Notes: a model not told the origin generated them from the sequence alone. A DNA stretch of 20,072 nucleotides from Candidatus Borrarchaeota archaeon (GCA_016840645.1 JAEORY010000022.1:1-20072), one strand, 5' to 3'. Positions 7,686 through 14,343 are shown, counted from the stretch's first letter. Translations and numbers: made by a program.

Positions 7686-8826
7686 TTACAAAAGGATTTT
7701 CTTCACATATAATCAACTTTGCAACTTCAGGTCGCATTATTTCTTCAGATGGGAGTTCTTTATCGCAGATCAATTTACGAATTTCAGTTCCAGAGAATGA
7801 AATGTGATCGGTTTCGCTATGCGGACAGGTCTTCTCATTTGCTACTCCACCACACCGTTTACAGTAGAAAAATGATTTGAAGAAAATGGGAAATATTCCT
7901 AAGTCTGGAAATTCCTCGAAAATGTCCTGAGCAGCATACGGATCATAATAGTTTCCAACACCCGCATGATCTCTTCCAATAATTATATGCGAACAACCGA
8001 AGTTTTTTCTAACTATGGCGTGAAAAATCGCTTCTCTGGGTCCAGCGTATCGCATGTCAAAGTTGAGAATACTCATAACTGCCCTTTCCTTAAGGTAGTA
8101 ATGTTTCATTAGTTCCTCATACGAAGCAAGTATAATATCGTCTCTGAAATCGCCTATTTTTTTGCGACCGACGACTGGTTGGATCAGTATGCCATCTACG
8201 AAAGTAAGAGCTGTTTTCTGCACATATTCATGCCCAATATGGGGAGGATTACGTGTTTGGAACGCTACCACAGTTCTCCAGCCCTTCTCCTTAAACAAGA
8301 TACGCGTTTCGATTGGTTTTAGATTATAATTTTCATAGTTTCTCGTTGTCTCATTAACAAGCTCAATATTTCCGCCTATGAATGTATCTCCTAACGTGAA
8401 AACTCTTGCAACCCCGGGGTGATTAGTATCCGTAGTACTAAATACATGTTGGGCTAATTTCTGTTTATCATAATTATATTTTTCCTCTACCCGCATAACC
8501 GCAAGCAATCCCTTGTTATCACGTAAAATAATCTCGTCATCTTCTTGAATTTTGTTTGATGCATCTTCTGAAACATCCAGAATGATGGGTATTGTCCATG
8601 GTATGTCATTGGATATTCTTTTTTCAAGCAAACACGATTCAAGATCGTTTTGATTAAAAAATCCTTCTAGAGGGCTAAATACACCATTAGCGATGTTTTC
8701 TACGTCGTTAACTAGATCGTATCTGAGTTCGATCTGTGGTAGTTCTTTGGCTAGATCTATAATTTTTTCCTTTTCACTAGCCTTAAGGCTGCGGTTTATC
8801 AACTTTCCACCGTGTGGTCTTGGCAT
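7678..8826 (-). CDS. sat: Sulfate adenylyltransferase (ATP sulfurylase)
   Basis: Catalyses ATP + sulfate to APS + pyrophosphate. The 382-residue length fits the single-subunit archaeal/bacterial form without a fused APS kinase domain. Diagnostic motifs are QTRNPPHIGHE (190-200) and GRDHAGVG (284-291), plus FSGTEIRKL (344-352) near the C-terminus. A Cys/His set, C322, C325, C334 and H336, looks like the zinc site found in many archaeal-type Sat proteins. Start is ATG 8826 with an AGGTGA Shine-Dalgarno eight bases or so upstream. It follows the regulator gene by 18 bases and overlaps the DHH gene by 8. No APS reductase or dissimilatory sulfite reductase is visible nearby, so the direction is likely PAPS formation rather than sulfate respiration. 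Confidence 0.96.
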   Translation of the reverse strand: MPRPHGGKLINRSLKASEKEKIIDLAKELPQIELRYDLVNDVENIANGVFSPLEGFFNQNDLESCLLEKRISNDIPWTIPIILDVSEDASNKIQEDDEIILRDNKGLLAVMRVEEKYNYDKQKLAQHVFSTTDTNHPGVARVFTLGDTFIGGNIELVNETTRNYENYNLKPIETRILFKEKGWRTVVAFQTRNPPHIGHEYVQKTALTFVDGILIQPVVGRKKIGDFRDDIILASYEELMKHYYLKERAVMSILNFDMRYAGPREAIFHAIVRKNFGCSHIIIGRDHAGVGNYYDPYAAQDIFEEFPDLGIFPIFFKSFFYCKRCGGVANEKTCPHSETDHISFSGTEIRKLICDKELPSEEIMRPEVAKLIICEENPFVSE

Positions 8827-8844
8827 TATATCACCTGCTGATAA

Positions 8845-9120
8845 TTATTCGAGATAACCGAGTCTTCTCAATCGTTCTTTTACGCGTTCTTCATCTTCAT
8901 CGCTGAAAGGATGTTCTTCCTCTTCTTTTTCACCTTCAGCGACTATTTCTCTTAAAACATAGGTTACATAACTTGAAACGGATGTAAACCCTGTATCCTT
9001 GATTCTTTCTTCAACTTTGTGAAATAAAGGTGTTGGTATTGAAACTGTTGTAAATTTCTTTCTTTTTTTCTCCTCATCTGCTTTCTCAGCCATTTTTTCC
9101 AACTCTTTTTCTTTTTCCAC
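8845..9120 (-). CDS. Ribbon-helix-helix DNA-binding protein, probable regulator of the sulfate operon
   Basis: A 91-residue protein (82 if the ATG at 9093 is used). Its centre reads FTTVSIPTPLFHKVEERIKD, a beta-strand followed by helix A, then FTSVSSYVTYVLREIVAE as helix B. This is the CopG/Arc-like ribbon-helix-helix layout in which the strand TTVSIP contacts DNA as a dimer. The N-terminus is strongly charged (EKEKELEKMAEK), and the C-terminus is acidic (EEEEHPFSDEDEER). It is the first gene of the sat-DHH-sulfotransferase-cysC unit. Two near-palindromes lie immediately before the GTG start, so it probably binds its own promoter. The start choice is open: GTG 9120 would be nearly leaderless. 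Confidence 0.82.
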   Translation of the reverse strand: MEKEKELEKMAEKADEEKKRKKFTTVSIPTPLFHKVEERIKDTGFTSVSSYVTYVLREIVAEGEKEEEEHPFSDEDEERVKERLRRLGYLE

Positions 9121-9122
9121 GC

Positions 9123-9161
9123 ACTAATTATAATTTATTAGAACTAATTATAATTAATTAG
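9123..9161 (-). promoter_or_regulatory. Tandem operator-like near-palindromes at the start of the RHH/sulfate operon
   Basis: Two 19-base direct repeats, 9123-9141 and 9143-9161, differ at one base and are spaced 20 bases start to start. Each has the form CTAATTA-N4-TTATTAG or CTAATTA-N4-TAATTAG, an inverted repeat with 7-base arms. Paired, in-phase palindromes are typical of ribbon-helix-helix operators. The AT-rich sequence would also overlap any TATA element for the operon. Confidence 0.6.
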
Positions 9162-9229
9162 CCTCTTTAAAAAACTTTCTATATATCTGCTTTCTAATGA
9201 TTCAGACCTTATATGCCGTATACGAGTAG

Positions 9230-9249
9230 TTGATATCACGTCATATCAA
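9230..9249. promoter_or_regulatory. Inverted repeat upstream of the SerA-like gene
   Basis: TTGATAT (9230-9236) and ATATCAA (9243-9249) form a perfect 7-base inverted repeat with a 6-base spacer. A second small one, CAAG-N4-CTTG, overlaps at 9247-9258. Both lie upstream of the TATA-like element near 9280 and could be transcription factor sites. No factor is known. Confidence 0.3.
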
Positions 9250-9279
9250 GAAGTCTTGTTATATTTCCAAGCAAAAAGG

Positions 9280-9286
9280 TTTATAG
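9280..9286 (+). promoter_or_regulatory. TATA-like element of the SerA-like gene
   Basis: TTTATAG preceded by a purine-rich AAAAAGG stretch resembles an archaeal BRE/TATA pair. Initiation about 25 bases downstream would give a leader of roughly 75 bases. The leader ends in a strong Shine-Dalgarno, GGAGGTG, at 9373-9379. Confidence 0.4.
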
Positions 9287-9384
9287 TTGAAGTTATGGAA
9301 ATACTCGCTCAGTGTTAATTTGGATTTGAATTGAGCACAAATCTTTAACAAGGGAAGTTATAACTTTTTACTGGAGGTGCGGTT

Positions 9385-10317
9385 TTGAATCATAAACGCA
9401 TTCTAATTACCGATCCTGTTCATGATGATGGAATAAAAAAGTTGAAAGCAGCAGGTTTTACAGTTGAAGAACGATATGGAGAATCACCATCGGTGATTAA
9501 GGAATTGATAAGGGATTATGATGTGCTTATTGTTAGAAGTGCTACAAAAGTAACACGAGAAATATTGGCAGAATCTTCACTTCAAGTAATTGGCCGTGCT
9601 GGTGTCGGTTTAGATAATATCGACTTGGAAGCTGCAAAGGAATACAACATAACTGTATTTAATACTCCTAATGCTCCAAGTGTCTCAGTTGCAGAATTAG
9701 TCATTGGGCTAATTATTGCTCTATTTCGCCATATTCCGATTGGAGATAAAGGTTTAAAAGAAGGAAAATGGCTTAAGAAGGAATTGAAGGGATTAGAATT
9801 AAAGGGAAAAACACTTGGTATTGTGGGGTTTGGAAATATAGGAGTAGAAGTTGCAAAACGAGCGAAATCATTTGACATGACGGTTTTAGCTTATGATGTT
9901 CTTGATAGTGCTTTAGAAAATGCCAAACAAATGAATGTTGAACCATTTGGTCCTTCTAAAGATGCGCTTGAGGCAATATTAAGGAATGCTGATGTAATAA
10001 CGCTTCATGTTCCTCTCTTGCCCTCCACATATCATATGATTGGTGAACGAGAGTTTTCACTAATGAAGGACGGCGTTTATATAATCAATGCTTCCCGTGG
10101 AGGAGTTGTCGATGAAAAGGCACTTCTAGAGGCAATTAGATCAGAAAAAGTAGCAGGTGCTGCTTTAGATGTATTTGAGAACGAACCTCCAGGCAAATCA
10201 GAACTAATAAACGAACCAAATGTAATAACCACGCCCCACATCGGTTCAACTACTAAAGAGACACAAAAAAATGCATCTATTAACCTTGCACAAAAGATTA
10301 TTGATTATTTTAACTAA
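9385..10317 (+). CDS. serA: SerA-like D-2-hydroxyacid dehydrogenase (probable 3-phosphoglycerate dehydrogenase, short form)
   Basis: A 310-residue NAD-dependent D-isomer 2-hydroxyacid dehydrogenase. The Rossmann motif is GIVGFGNIG (145-153) with an acidic residue, D171, at the end of the second strand (LAYD), which favours NAD. Catalytic residues are R238 in NASRGG, E267 in ENEPP and H285 in TPHIGS. The RAGVGLDNID block (71-80) and the NTPNAP segment (93-98) are typical of phosphoglycerate dehydrogenase. It lacks the C-terminal ACT domain of long SerA, so serine feedback control through that domain is absent. The start is TTG 9385, chosen by the GGAGGTG at 9373-9379. It would supply phosphohydroxypyruvate for serine synthesis; a glyoxylate/hydroxypyruvate reductase role is the alternative given the other glyoxylate genes in the window. 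Confidence 0.85.
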   Translation: MNHKRILITDPVHDDGIKKLKAAGFTVEERYGESPSVIKELIRDYDVLIVRSATKVTREILAESSLQVIGRAGVGLDNIDLEAAKEYNITVFNTPNAPSVSVAELVIGLIIALFRHIPIGDKGLKEGKWLKKELKGLELKGKTLGIVGFGNIGVEVAKRAKSFDMTVLAYDVLDSALENAKQMNVEPFGPSKDALEAILRNADVITLHVPLLPSTYHMIGEREFSLMKDGVYIINASRGGVVDEKALLEAIRSEKVAGAALDVFENEPPGKSELINEPNVITTPHIGSTTKETQKNASINLAQKIIDYFN

Positions 10318-10475
10318 TCGGTACGATCGCATTTAACCTGCGGAGGAGTTCACTAGAAAAAATTTAATAGATTGATAGCGGGTTTTTTGTAGTAAGGTAA
10401 TCGTCATAAGAAGAGTATTTTAAACTTCTTTTAATGCGATATGACAAAGATGATTTAGACCGCTGAGGAGTCATT

Positions 10476-10919
10476 TTGAGCCATATTAGTAAACGACGTG
10501 CATATGATTTTATTTTTAAAATAGCAGTCGTTGGTCCTAATGACTTTCTGAAAGATCAAGTCCTGCACTTGGTCTCAGGGGGCAACGTAGGAATTGACGG
10601 TCTACGAATACATGTAGGTGACGCTGATCACACAGACCGAATTAAACTGAGTTATTGGTTGCCGCACCAAGATGCCTACAAAGTATTGGTTTCCCTGGCG
10701 CTCAGGGGGGCTCACGGGGCTCTAATTGTCTTATGTGAAGATAATATTGAAACCTTGGCGCAGTTTCGTGCTGAAGTGAATAAGAAATGCGGTAAAATAC
10801 CAACCACACATCTTCTCATTGGAAAAAGTATGAAGCCCGAAGAGATACATAAGATGGCCGATATTAAAATGAATGAACTGGCTGTTAAAATAAGAGAAAG
10901 AATCCCATGGGAAGTTTAA
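10476..10919 (+). CDS. Ras-like protein without P-loop (pseudo-GTPase), paralogue 1
   Basis: A 147-residue protein whose layout follows a small Ras/Rab GTPase. It has a first strand FIFKIAVVG, a middle strand ending KLSYWLPH where WDTAGQ would stand, a hydrophobic strand HGALIVLC, a helix followed by KKCGKIPTTHLLIG in place of the NKxD strand, and a final amphipathic helix. The P-loop GxxxxGK(S/T) is replaced by GPNDFLKD (20-27), and no DxxG or NKxD remains. Nucleotide hydrolysis is therefore unlikely. The start is TTG 10476 behind GAGGAG at 10465-10470. It is paralogous to the gene at 11191-11637. Small Ras-like proteins are abundant in Asgard archaea. I do not know its function. Confidence 0.65.
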   Translation: MSHISKRRAYDFIFKIAVVGPNDFLKDQVLHLVSGGNVGIDGLRIHVGDADHTDRIKLSYWLPHQDAYKVLVSLALRGAHGALIVLCEDNIETLAQFRAEVNKKCGKIPTTHLLIGKSMKPEEIHKMADIKMNELAVKIRERIPWEV

Positions 10920-10960
10920 GTCTATCACGCTTTTCCAATTTATACCGAATGAACTGAACT

Positions 10961-11001
10961 GTTTTTTAAGTTGACGTAAGGTTTTTTAAGGTTTTCTTTT
11001 G
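10961..11001 (+). terminator. T-rich terminator region after paralogue 1
   Basis: Three runs of T follow the stop codon, two of them in the repeated unit GTTTTTTAAG at 10961-10970 and 10981-10990. Oligo-T tracts without a hairpin are the usual archaeal termination signal. Confidence 0.5.
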
Positions 11002-11117
11002 ATTTAATGTCGGATATAATCTGCCTTTTCTCTATTTTGGATCAGTTAAATAGAAATAACTTTTTATGTGGACGACATCCACTCGATATTCTTACTAATA
11101 CAATATTTATTAATTAC

Positions 11118-11139
11118 ATGTACCAATATATAGGTACAT
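11118..11139 (+). promoter_or_regulatory. Inverted repeat embracing a TATA-like element before paralogue 2
   Basis: ATGTACC (11118-11124) and GGTACAT (11133-11139) are perfect inverted repeats flanking AATATATA. The spacing places the TATA-like core inside a candidate operator, about 50-65 bases before the start codon. A factor bound here would block TBP. This is inferred from sequence symmetry alone. Confidence 0.4.
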
Positions 11140-11190
11140 AAATCATTTTTCAGTACGACTAATTCTTATTATTTGGAATGGCGAACTATC

Positions 11191-11637
11191 TTGAGCGTGC
11201 AACAAAAGCAGCATGATTATAGATTTATCTTTAAAATAGCATTAACTGGACCCAATGATTACCTAAACGACAAAATTTTGCGTCTAATATCCTATGACAA
11301 CATTATGGTCGACGGAATAGGCGTACATGTTGGACGTGTTGGTTCTGAACCTGTTAAGATCTCTTATTGGCATCCTCACAAGAATGCCTTTCAGATACTA
11401 GTTCAAAAAAGTTATCAAGGAGCGAAAGGGGCTCTGATCGTTTCGTCTAAGTCTAAAGAAGATAAAGAAGCAGCGGTGCGGTATCGCACGGAGATAAAGA
11501 AAAAGTGCGGTAATATACCCACATCACTTCTTATCATTGACAGGAATAAGGCGTCAACAGCAATAAGTACTATGGCCAATCTTATGGTGCGTGAACTAGT
11601 CGCTAGGATCAGAAAGAGGACTTTCTACAAAGTCTAG
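11191..11637 (+). CDS. Ras-like protein without P-loop (pseudo-GTPase), paralogue 2
   Basis: A 148-residue protein from the TTG at 11191; an upstream in-frame TTG at 11173 would add six residues. I prefer 11191 because MSVQQKQHDYRFIFKI then aligns end to end with MSHISKRRAYDFIFKI of paralogue 1. The same features recur: TGPNDYLND in place of the P-loop, VKISYWHPH in place of the switch II region, KGALIVSS, and KKKCGNIPTSLLIID where NKxD is expected, then a basic C-terminal helix. The two proteins share a conserved pattern across their length, so the loss of the nucleotide-binding motifs predates the duplication and the fold is under selection. The Shine-Dalgarno is weak. A candidate operator lies upstream. 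Confidence 0.65.
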   Translation: MSVQQKQHDYRFIFKIALTGPNDYLNDKILRLISYDNIMVDGIGVHVGRVGSEPVKISYWHPHKNAFQILVQKSYQGAKGALIVSSKSKEDKEAAVRYRTEIKKKCGNIPTSLLIIDRNKASTAISTMANLMVRELVARIRKRTFYKV

Positions 11638-11772
11638 GATTGACAAGCTATTTACTTTAAATTTTCTAGAATGAAAAAAGTTAAAAACCAATCCTTCTTT
11701 TCCACTATTTGTTTTCTCTCCCTGGATGTAGCGTTTTATACGCTGAACGTAAAATATTTGGGAGGTAGTTTA

Positions 11773-12357
11773 ATGGGTTTATATTCTTATGTTGAAAAAA
11801 TGTGGAAAGACAAAGACTCGAAAGTTATGAAAAGACTTTCACGGGAAAGGCGCATAAAATGGAGGCGTCAACCCGCAACAGTTCGCATAGACCGACCAAC
11901 ACGTATTGATCGTGCGAGGAAATTAGGATATAAAGCAAAACAAGGTTTTGTTTTAGCTAGAATTCGAGTTCGACGTGGGTCACGACAAAAACCTCGCCCA
12001 ACACGTGGCAGGCGATCAAAGCGCATGGGTGTTACAAAAATTACACTAGGGAAGTCTAGACATGTTATGGCCGAAGAAAACGCTGAAAGAAGATTTCCCA
12101 ATTTACGTGTGCTTAATAGTTATTGGGTGGAAGCAGATGGTATGTACAAGTGGTTTGAAATAATTCTCGTTGATCCAAACCATCCAGTGATTCAGTCTGA
12201 TCCTAGAATAAATTGGATTTGTGATCCAGTACATAAAGGTAGAGCTGCACGAGGACTAACAAGTGCTGGGAAAAAGTCAAGAGGTCTACGTAAGAAAGGA
12301 CTAGGTACAGAGAAAATACGTCCTAGTTTGGCAAGCCACAGACATAGAGGAAAATAG
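11773..12357 (+). CDS. rpl15e: Large-subunit ribosomal protein L15e
   Basis: A 194-residue protein of the archaeal/eukaryal 60S-type family, absent from bacteria. It opens with MGLYSYVEKMWKDKDS and is arginine-rich throughout. Family blocks include RIDRPTRIDRARKLGYKAKQ and, near the C-terminus, NWICDPVHKGRAARGLTSAGKK written here across about residues 147-168, ending in RPSLASHRHRGK. The ATG at 11773 is preceded by GGAGGT at 11761-11766, which fixes the start. The frame is open a further 34 codons upstream (to 11671) but that extension is unlike the family and lacks a ribosome binding site. It heads the RNA-biology cluster; in other archaea the COG1325, Rpp30 and Pop5 genes follow directly. 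Confidence 0.97.
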   Translation: MGLYSYVEKMWKDKDSKVMKRLSRERRIKWRRQPATVRIDRPTRIDRARKLGYKAKQGFVLARIRVRRGSRQKPRPTRGRRSKRMGVTKITLGKSRHVMAEENAERRFPNLRVLNSYWVEADGMYKWFEIILVDPNHPVIQSDPRINWICDPVHKGRAARGLTSAGKKSRGLRKKGLGTEKIRPSLASHRHRGK

Positions 12358-12371
12358 TCTTTTTTCTTTCT
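12358..12371 (+). terminator. Pyrimidine-rich terminator after rpl15e
   Basis: TCTTTTTTCTTTCT follows the stop codon immediately and matches the oligo-T signals used by archaeal RNA polymerase. It would separate rpl15e from the downstream RNA-binding protein gene. Confidence 0.45.
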
Positions 12372-12440
12372 ATACTATAAGTCCTTTCCTTACTATTTTT
12401 CTTGGAAAACTGTAATAGCTGTTCTCCACAATGTGAGCTA

Positions 12441-12738
12441 CCTCGTGCTAAAGCATCGAGGCTTCCTGCTTCTACGACGGACTCGATCCCCTTGCGGGTT
12501 ACGGAGGTCTTATCTCCACAGGCTTAACATCCCTACGCCCCGTAGGTACGGCTAACGATCGTGATGCAATCGGAGTATGCACCTTATCTTCAAGTGTGCG
12601 TATTATCCCTCCGATTGGTGTTAATACCTTCCTCATACTACCTATATAACTTTAGGGAGACCCCTCGATGCACGTGATGAAAGTGAACATCCACTACCGC
12701 CATTCATCACCACGCTGAAGCTGTGGTGCTTTCTTGCT
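12441..12738 (+). mobile_element. Hairpin-bounded structured non-coding element (IS200/IS605-type remnant or ncRNA)
   Basis: This fills most of the 490-base gap between rpl15e and the next gene; no protein is encoded. It opens with a hairpin at 12441-12461 (CCTCG against CGAGG) followed by CTTCCTGC, and closes with a hairpin at 12708-12728 (CACCAC against GTGGTG) followed by CTTTCTTGC. Between them are a CCTAC/GTAGG hairpin (12532-12546 region) and a long compound stem at 12567-12617. The G+C content is visibly above the flanks. Matching terminal hairpins with a shared trailing motif are typical of IS200/IS605 ends, and TnpB elements make structured RNAs of this kind. A stand-alone cellular RNA is the alternative. 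Confidence 0.5.
12567..12617 (+). other. Long compound stem-loop within the 12.4-kb element
   Basis: CAATCGGA (12567-12574) pairs perfectly with TCCGATTG (12610-12617). After a 6-base internal loop on one side, GTATGCAC (12575-12582) pairs with GTGCGTAT (12596-12603), using two G-U pairs. G-U pairs in place of perfect symmetry suggest selection on RNA rather than on DNA. Confidence 0.5.
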
Positions 12739-12859
12739 TAGCCACAATGTAATCTGATTATACCTATTTAGTGTTTCATTAGTTTCCTTAATATCCACTA
12801 ATCTTTTTTAACAAATCAAGTCGATATAAACTTGAGATTCCTAAATCTTTGTGATTTCA

Positions 12860-13327
12860 ATGAATAAGAAAAATAGTTTTACTTATCGGATTTCTTCTGC
12901 TGAGTTTACAACGCACGTTCATGCAACAGAAGATTTAGATAAAGTTAAGCAAGCACTCCTCTTTTTAATACCTGAGGATATTCACGATAAACTCAAATTG
13001 AAAGTAGATAAAGTTAGAGGACATTGGAATAACCCAATATCCCTTTTAAAGACAAAATTCACCGATACCGATGATATCATGCAAATAATCAAGTATATAA
13101 CAACTGGTTTAGATGATCAAGATAAATATGTGTTAAGCGAAGGGCTGGAAAGACGAATTGACAAATCACGGTTATACCTACGGTTTGACAAGCAAGCTGC
13201 CTTCAAGGGTCACTTCAAATTACGGGATGAAGATGATGTAGTTCGAATAACAATTTCATTTGCTATCTATCCTTCGCCAACACATGAAAAAGTTAAATCA
13301 ATTTGCGAAAGTTTGTTAATGGAGTGA
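12860..13327 (+). CDS. COG1325-type RNA-binding protein (exosome-associated annotation)
   Basis: A protein of 155 residues from the ATG at 12860. I prefer this start because GTGAT at 12851-12855 reads as its Shine-Dalgarno; using that GTG as the start would add three residues. The sequence has an alternating alpha/beta layout (TYRISSAEFTTHVHATEDLD; LKLKVDKVRGHWNNPISLLK; SRLYLRFDKQAAFKGHFKL; VVRITISFAIYPSP) as in the RNA-binding family encoded next to rpl15e and RNase P genes in many archaea. The family is annotated as an exosome-associated RNA-binding protein; its precise function is not established to my knowledge. The context here, L15e upstream and Rpp30/Pop5 downstream, matches that conserved neighbourhood. 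Confidence 0.85.
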   Translation: MNKKNSFTYRISSAEFTTHVHATEDLDKVKQALLFLIPEDIHDKLKLKVDKVRGHWNNPISLLKTKFTDTDDIMQIIKYITTGLDDQDKYVLSEGLERRIDKSRLYLRFDKQAAFKGHFKLRDEDDVVRITISFAIYPSPTHEKVKSICESLLME

Positions 13328-13330
13328 ACT

Positions 13331-13571
13331 ACCATGCAACAAGTTGTATGGTTTCCTGAATCATTCATTCCCCAACGGGACATGTCAAACAGGCTCTACG
13401 GGCAGTTCCTGCCCTGAAAGTGGTATTAAGTTAATGTGAGAACTGGCGAGTGTTACCTCAGCTCAATTCTACATACGATCTCTGCGAAACAGTACTTAAA
13501 GGTTAGGGAGTATCATGAAAGTGAAAAAGGTAACGCAATTCATCCCCCCAACACGTTGAGGGGTCTTCTTG
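13331..13571 (+). mobile_element. Second hairpin-bounded non-coding element, upstream of rnp3
   Basis: The 284 bases between the COG1325 gene and rnp3 hold no protein gene of normal size but several stems. A terminal hairpin ACCATGCAAC/GTTGTATGGT (13331-13352, very tight loop, one G-U pair) is followed by TTCCTGA. GGGCAG-TTC-CTGCCC occurs at 13400-13414. A C-rich/G-rich hairpin around 13544-13563 is followed by TCTTCTTGC. The arrangement, terminal hairpins each trailed by a TTCYTG-like motif, repeats that of the element at 12441-12738. It is interpreted as a transposase-less IS200/IS605-type unit or a structured RNA. It ends exactly before the ribosome binding site used downstream. Confidence 0.45.
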
Positions 13572-13585
13572 CGGAGGAGTGATAA

Positions 13586-13615
13586 TTGACTGTTTATTAT
13601 GGTGAGATGGGATGA
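13586..13615 (+). CDS. Nine-codon minigene overlapping the rnp3 start
   Basis: TTG at 13586 follows a very strong Shine-Dalgarno, GGAGGAGTGAT, at 13573-13583 and encodes MTVYYGEMG before a TGA at 13613-13615. That stop overlaps the rnp3 ATG (13612-13614) as ATGA, the classic arrangement for translational coupling. It could be a leader peptide, a remnant of an older upstream gene, or chance placement of the ribosome binding site. The rnp3 start has its own GGTGAG at 13601-13606. Confidence 0.35.
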   Translation: MTVYYGEMG

Positions 13616-14340
13616 AGGGGAGTTACGATGTTCATGTTCATTCAACTCATTCTGGTGGTACATCTACTTTATCAGAAATGATTGAGATGGCGCATCGTCT
13701 GGGACACCAAAATATATGTATATCAGATTTCGGTGCTATTGATCCTTCTCAGGTTGAAACTCTTCTCCAAGAATGTAAAGATTTTACTCCAAATGTTTAT
13801 GCACGAGCAGATATTTCTTCAAAAACACCACGAGAATTATCACACAAACTTAATTATGTTAGAAGGAAAGTAGATTTGGTCGCCGTTGAGTGTTCTTCAG
13901 AAAATGTATGCAGATTCGCGTCGACTAATAGATTTGTAGACATTTTAACACTTCCTCCCACCGTAAAGGCGCCCGTGTTTACAGAAATAGTTGCTCGTAA
14001 TTGCTCAAAAAATGAAATCGCATTAGAAATTACTTTGATCCCTTTTATAAGATATTATGGTAAGGTTAGGGCAAAACTCTTGCGGATTTGGAGAAAAATA
14101 CTCTCTGTTGCACTTCGAAACGATGTTATGTTCGTAATTGGAACTGGTGCACTTAGCAAATATGAACTAAGAGGTTCACGAGAAATGTTACTATTAGCAA
14201 AACTTGTTGGTTTGCCTCATGACTTAGCAAAACAAAGTCTTTTAGAAAACCCTTTCAAGTTGATAGAACGACGTATCCTTGAGAGAAATGGGAAAATCAT
14301 AATGCCGGGTGTTCGAACAATCGATGAAGAGAAGGACTAA
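13612..14340 (+). CDS. rnp3: Ribonuclease P protein component 3 (Rpp30)
   Basis: A 242-residue Rpp30 homologue with a PHP-like TIM-barrel fold. It is a protein subunit of archaeal RNase P, which matures the 5' ends of tRNAs together with a catalytic RNA. The opening MKGSYDVHVHS is the family's usual first strand. Downstream features include FGAIDPSQVETLL, a segment DLVAVECSSENVCRFAS (86-102), and a C-terminal region rich in FVIGTGA followed by SREMLLLAKLVGL. Start is ATG 13612 with GGTGAG five bases upstream. The Pop5 gene follows after 3 bases; the two proteins act as partners in the enzyme. The residual histidines at the N-terminus resemble PHP phosphoesterases, but the neighbours make RNase P the secure call. 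Confidence 0.93.
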   Translation: MKGSYDVHVHSTHSGGTSTLSEMIEMAHRLGHQNICISDFGAIDPSQVETLLQECKDFTPNVYARADISSKTPRELSHKLNYVRRKVDLVAVECSSENVCRFASTNRFVDILTLPPTVKAPVFTEIVARNCSKNEIALEITLIPFIRYYGKVRAKLLRIWRKILSVALRNDVMFVIGTGALSKYELRGSREMLLLAKLVGLPHDLAKQSLLENPFKLIERRILERNGKIIMPGVRTIDEEKD

Positions 14341-14343
14341 GTA

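Noticed and set aside
11671..11772. N-terminal extension of L15e by 34 residues
   Set aside because: The family begins MGLYSYVEKMW, and the GGAGGT six bases before ATG 11773 fixes the start there.
12441..12738. RNase P RNA or SRP RNA encoded in the rpl15e-COG1325 gap
   Set aside because: The universal GAGGAAAGUC and ACAGAA signatures of RNase P RNA and the conserved SRP helix 8 signature are not found on either strand.
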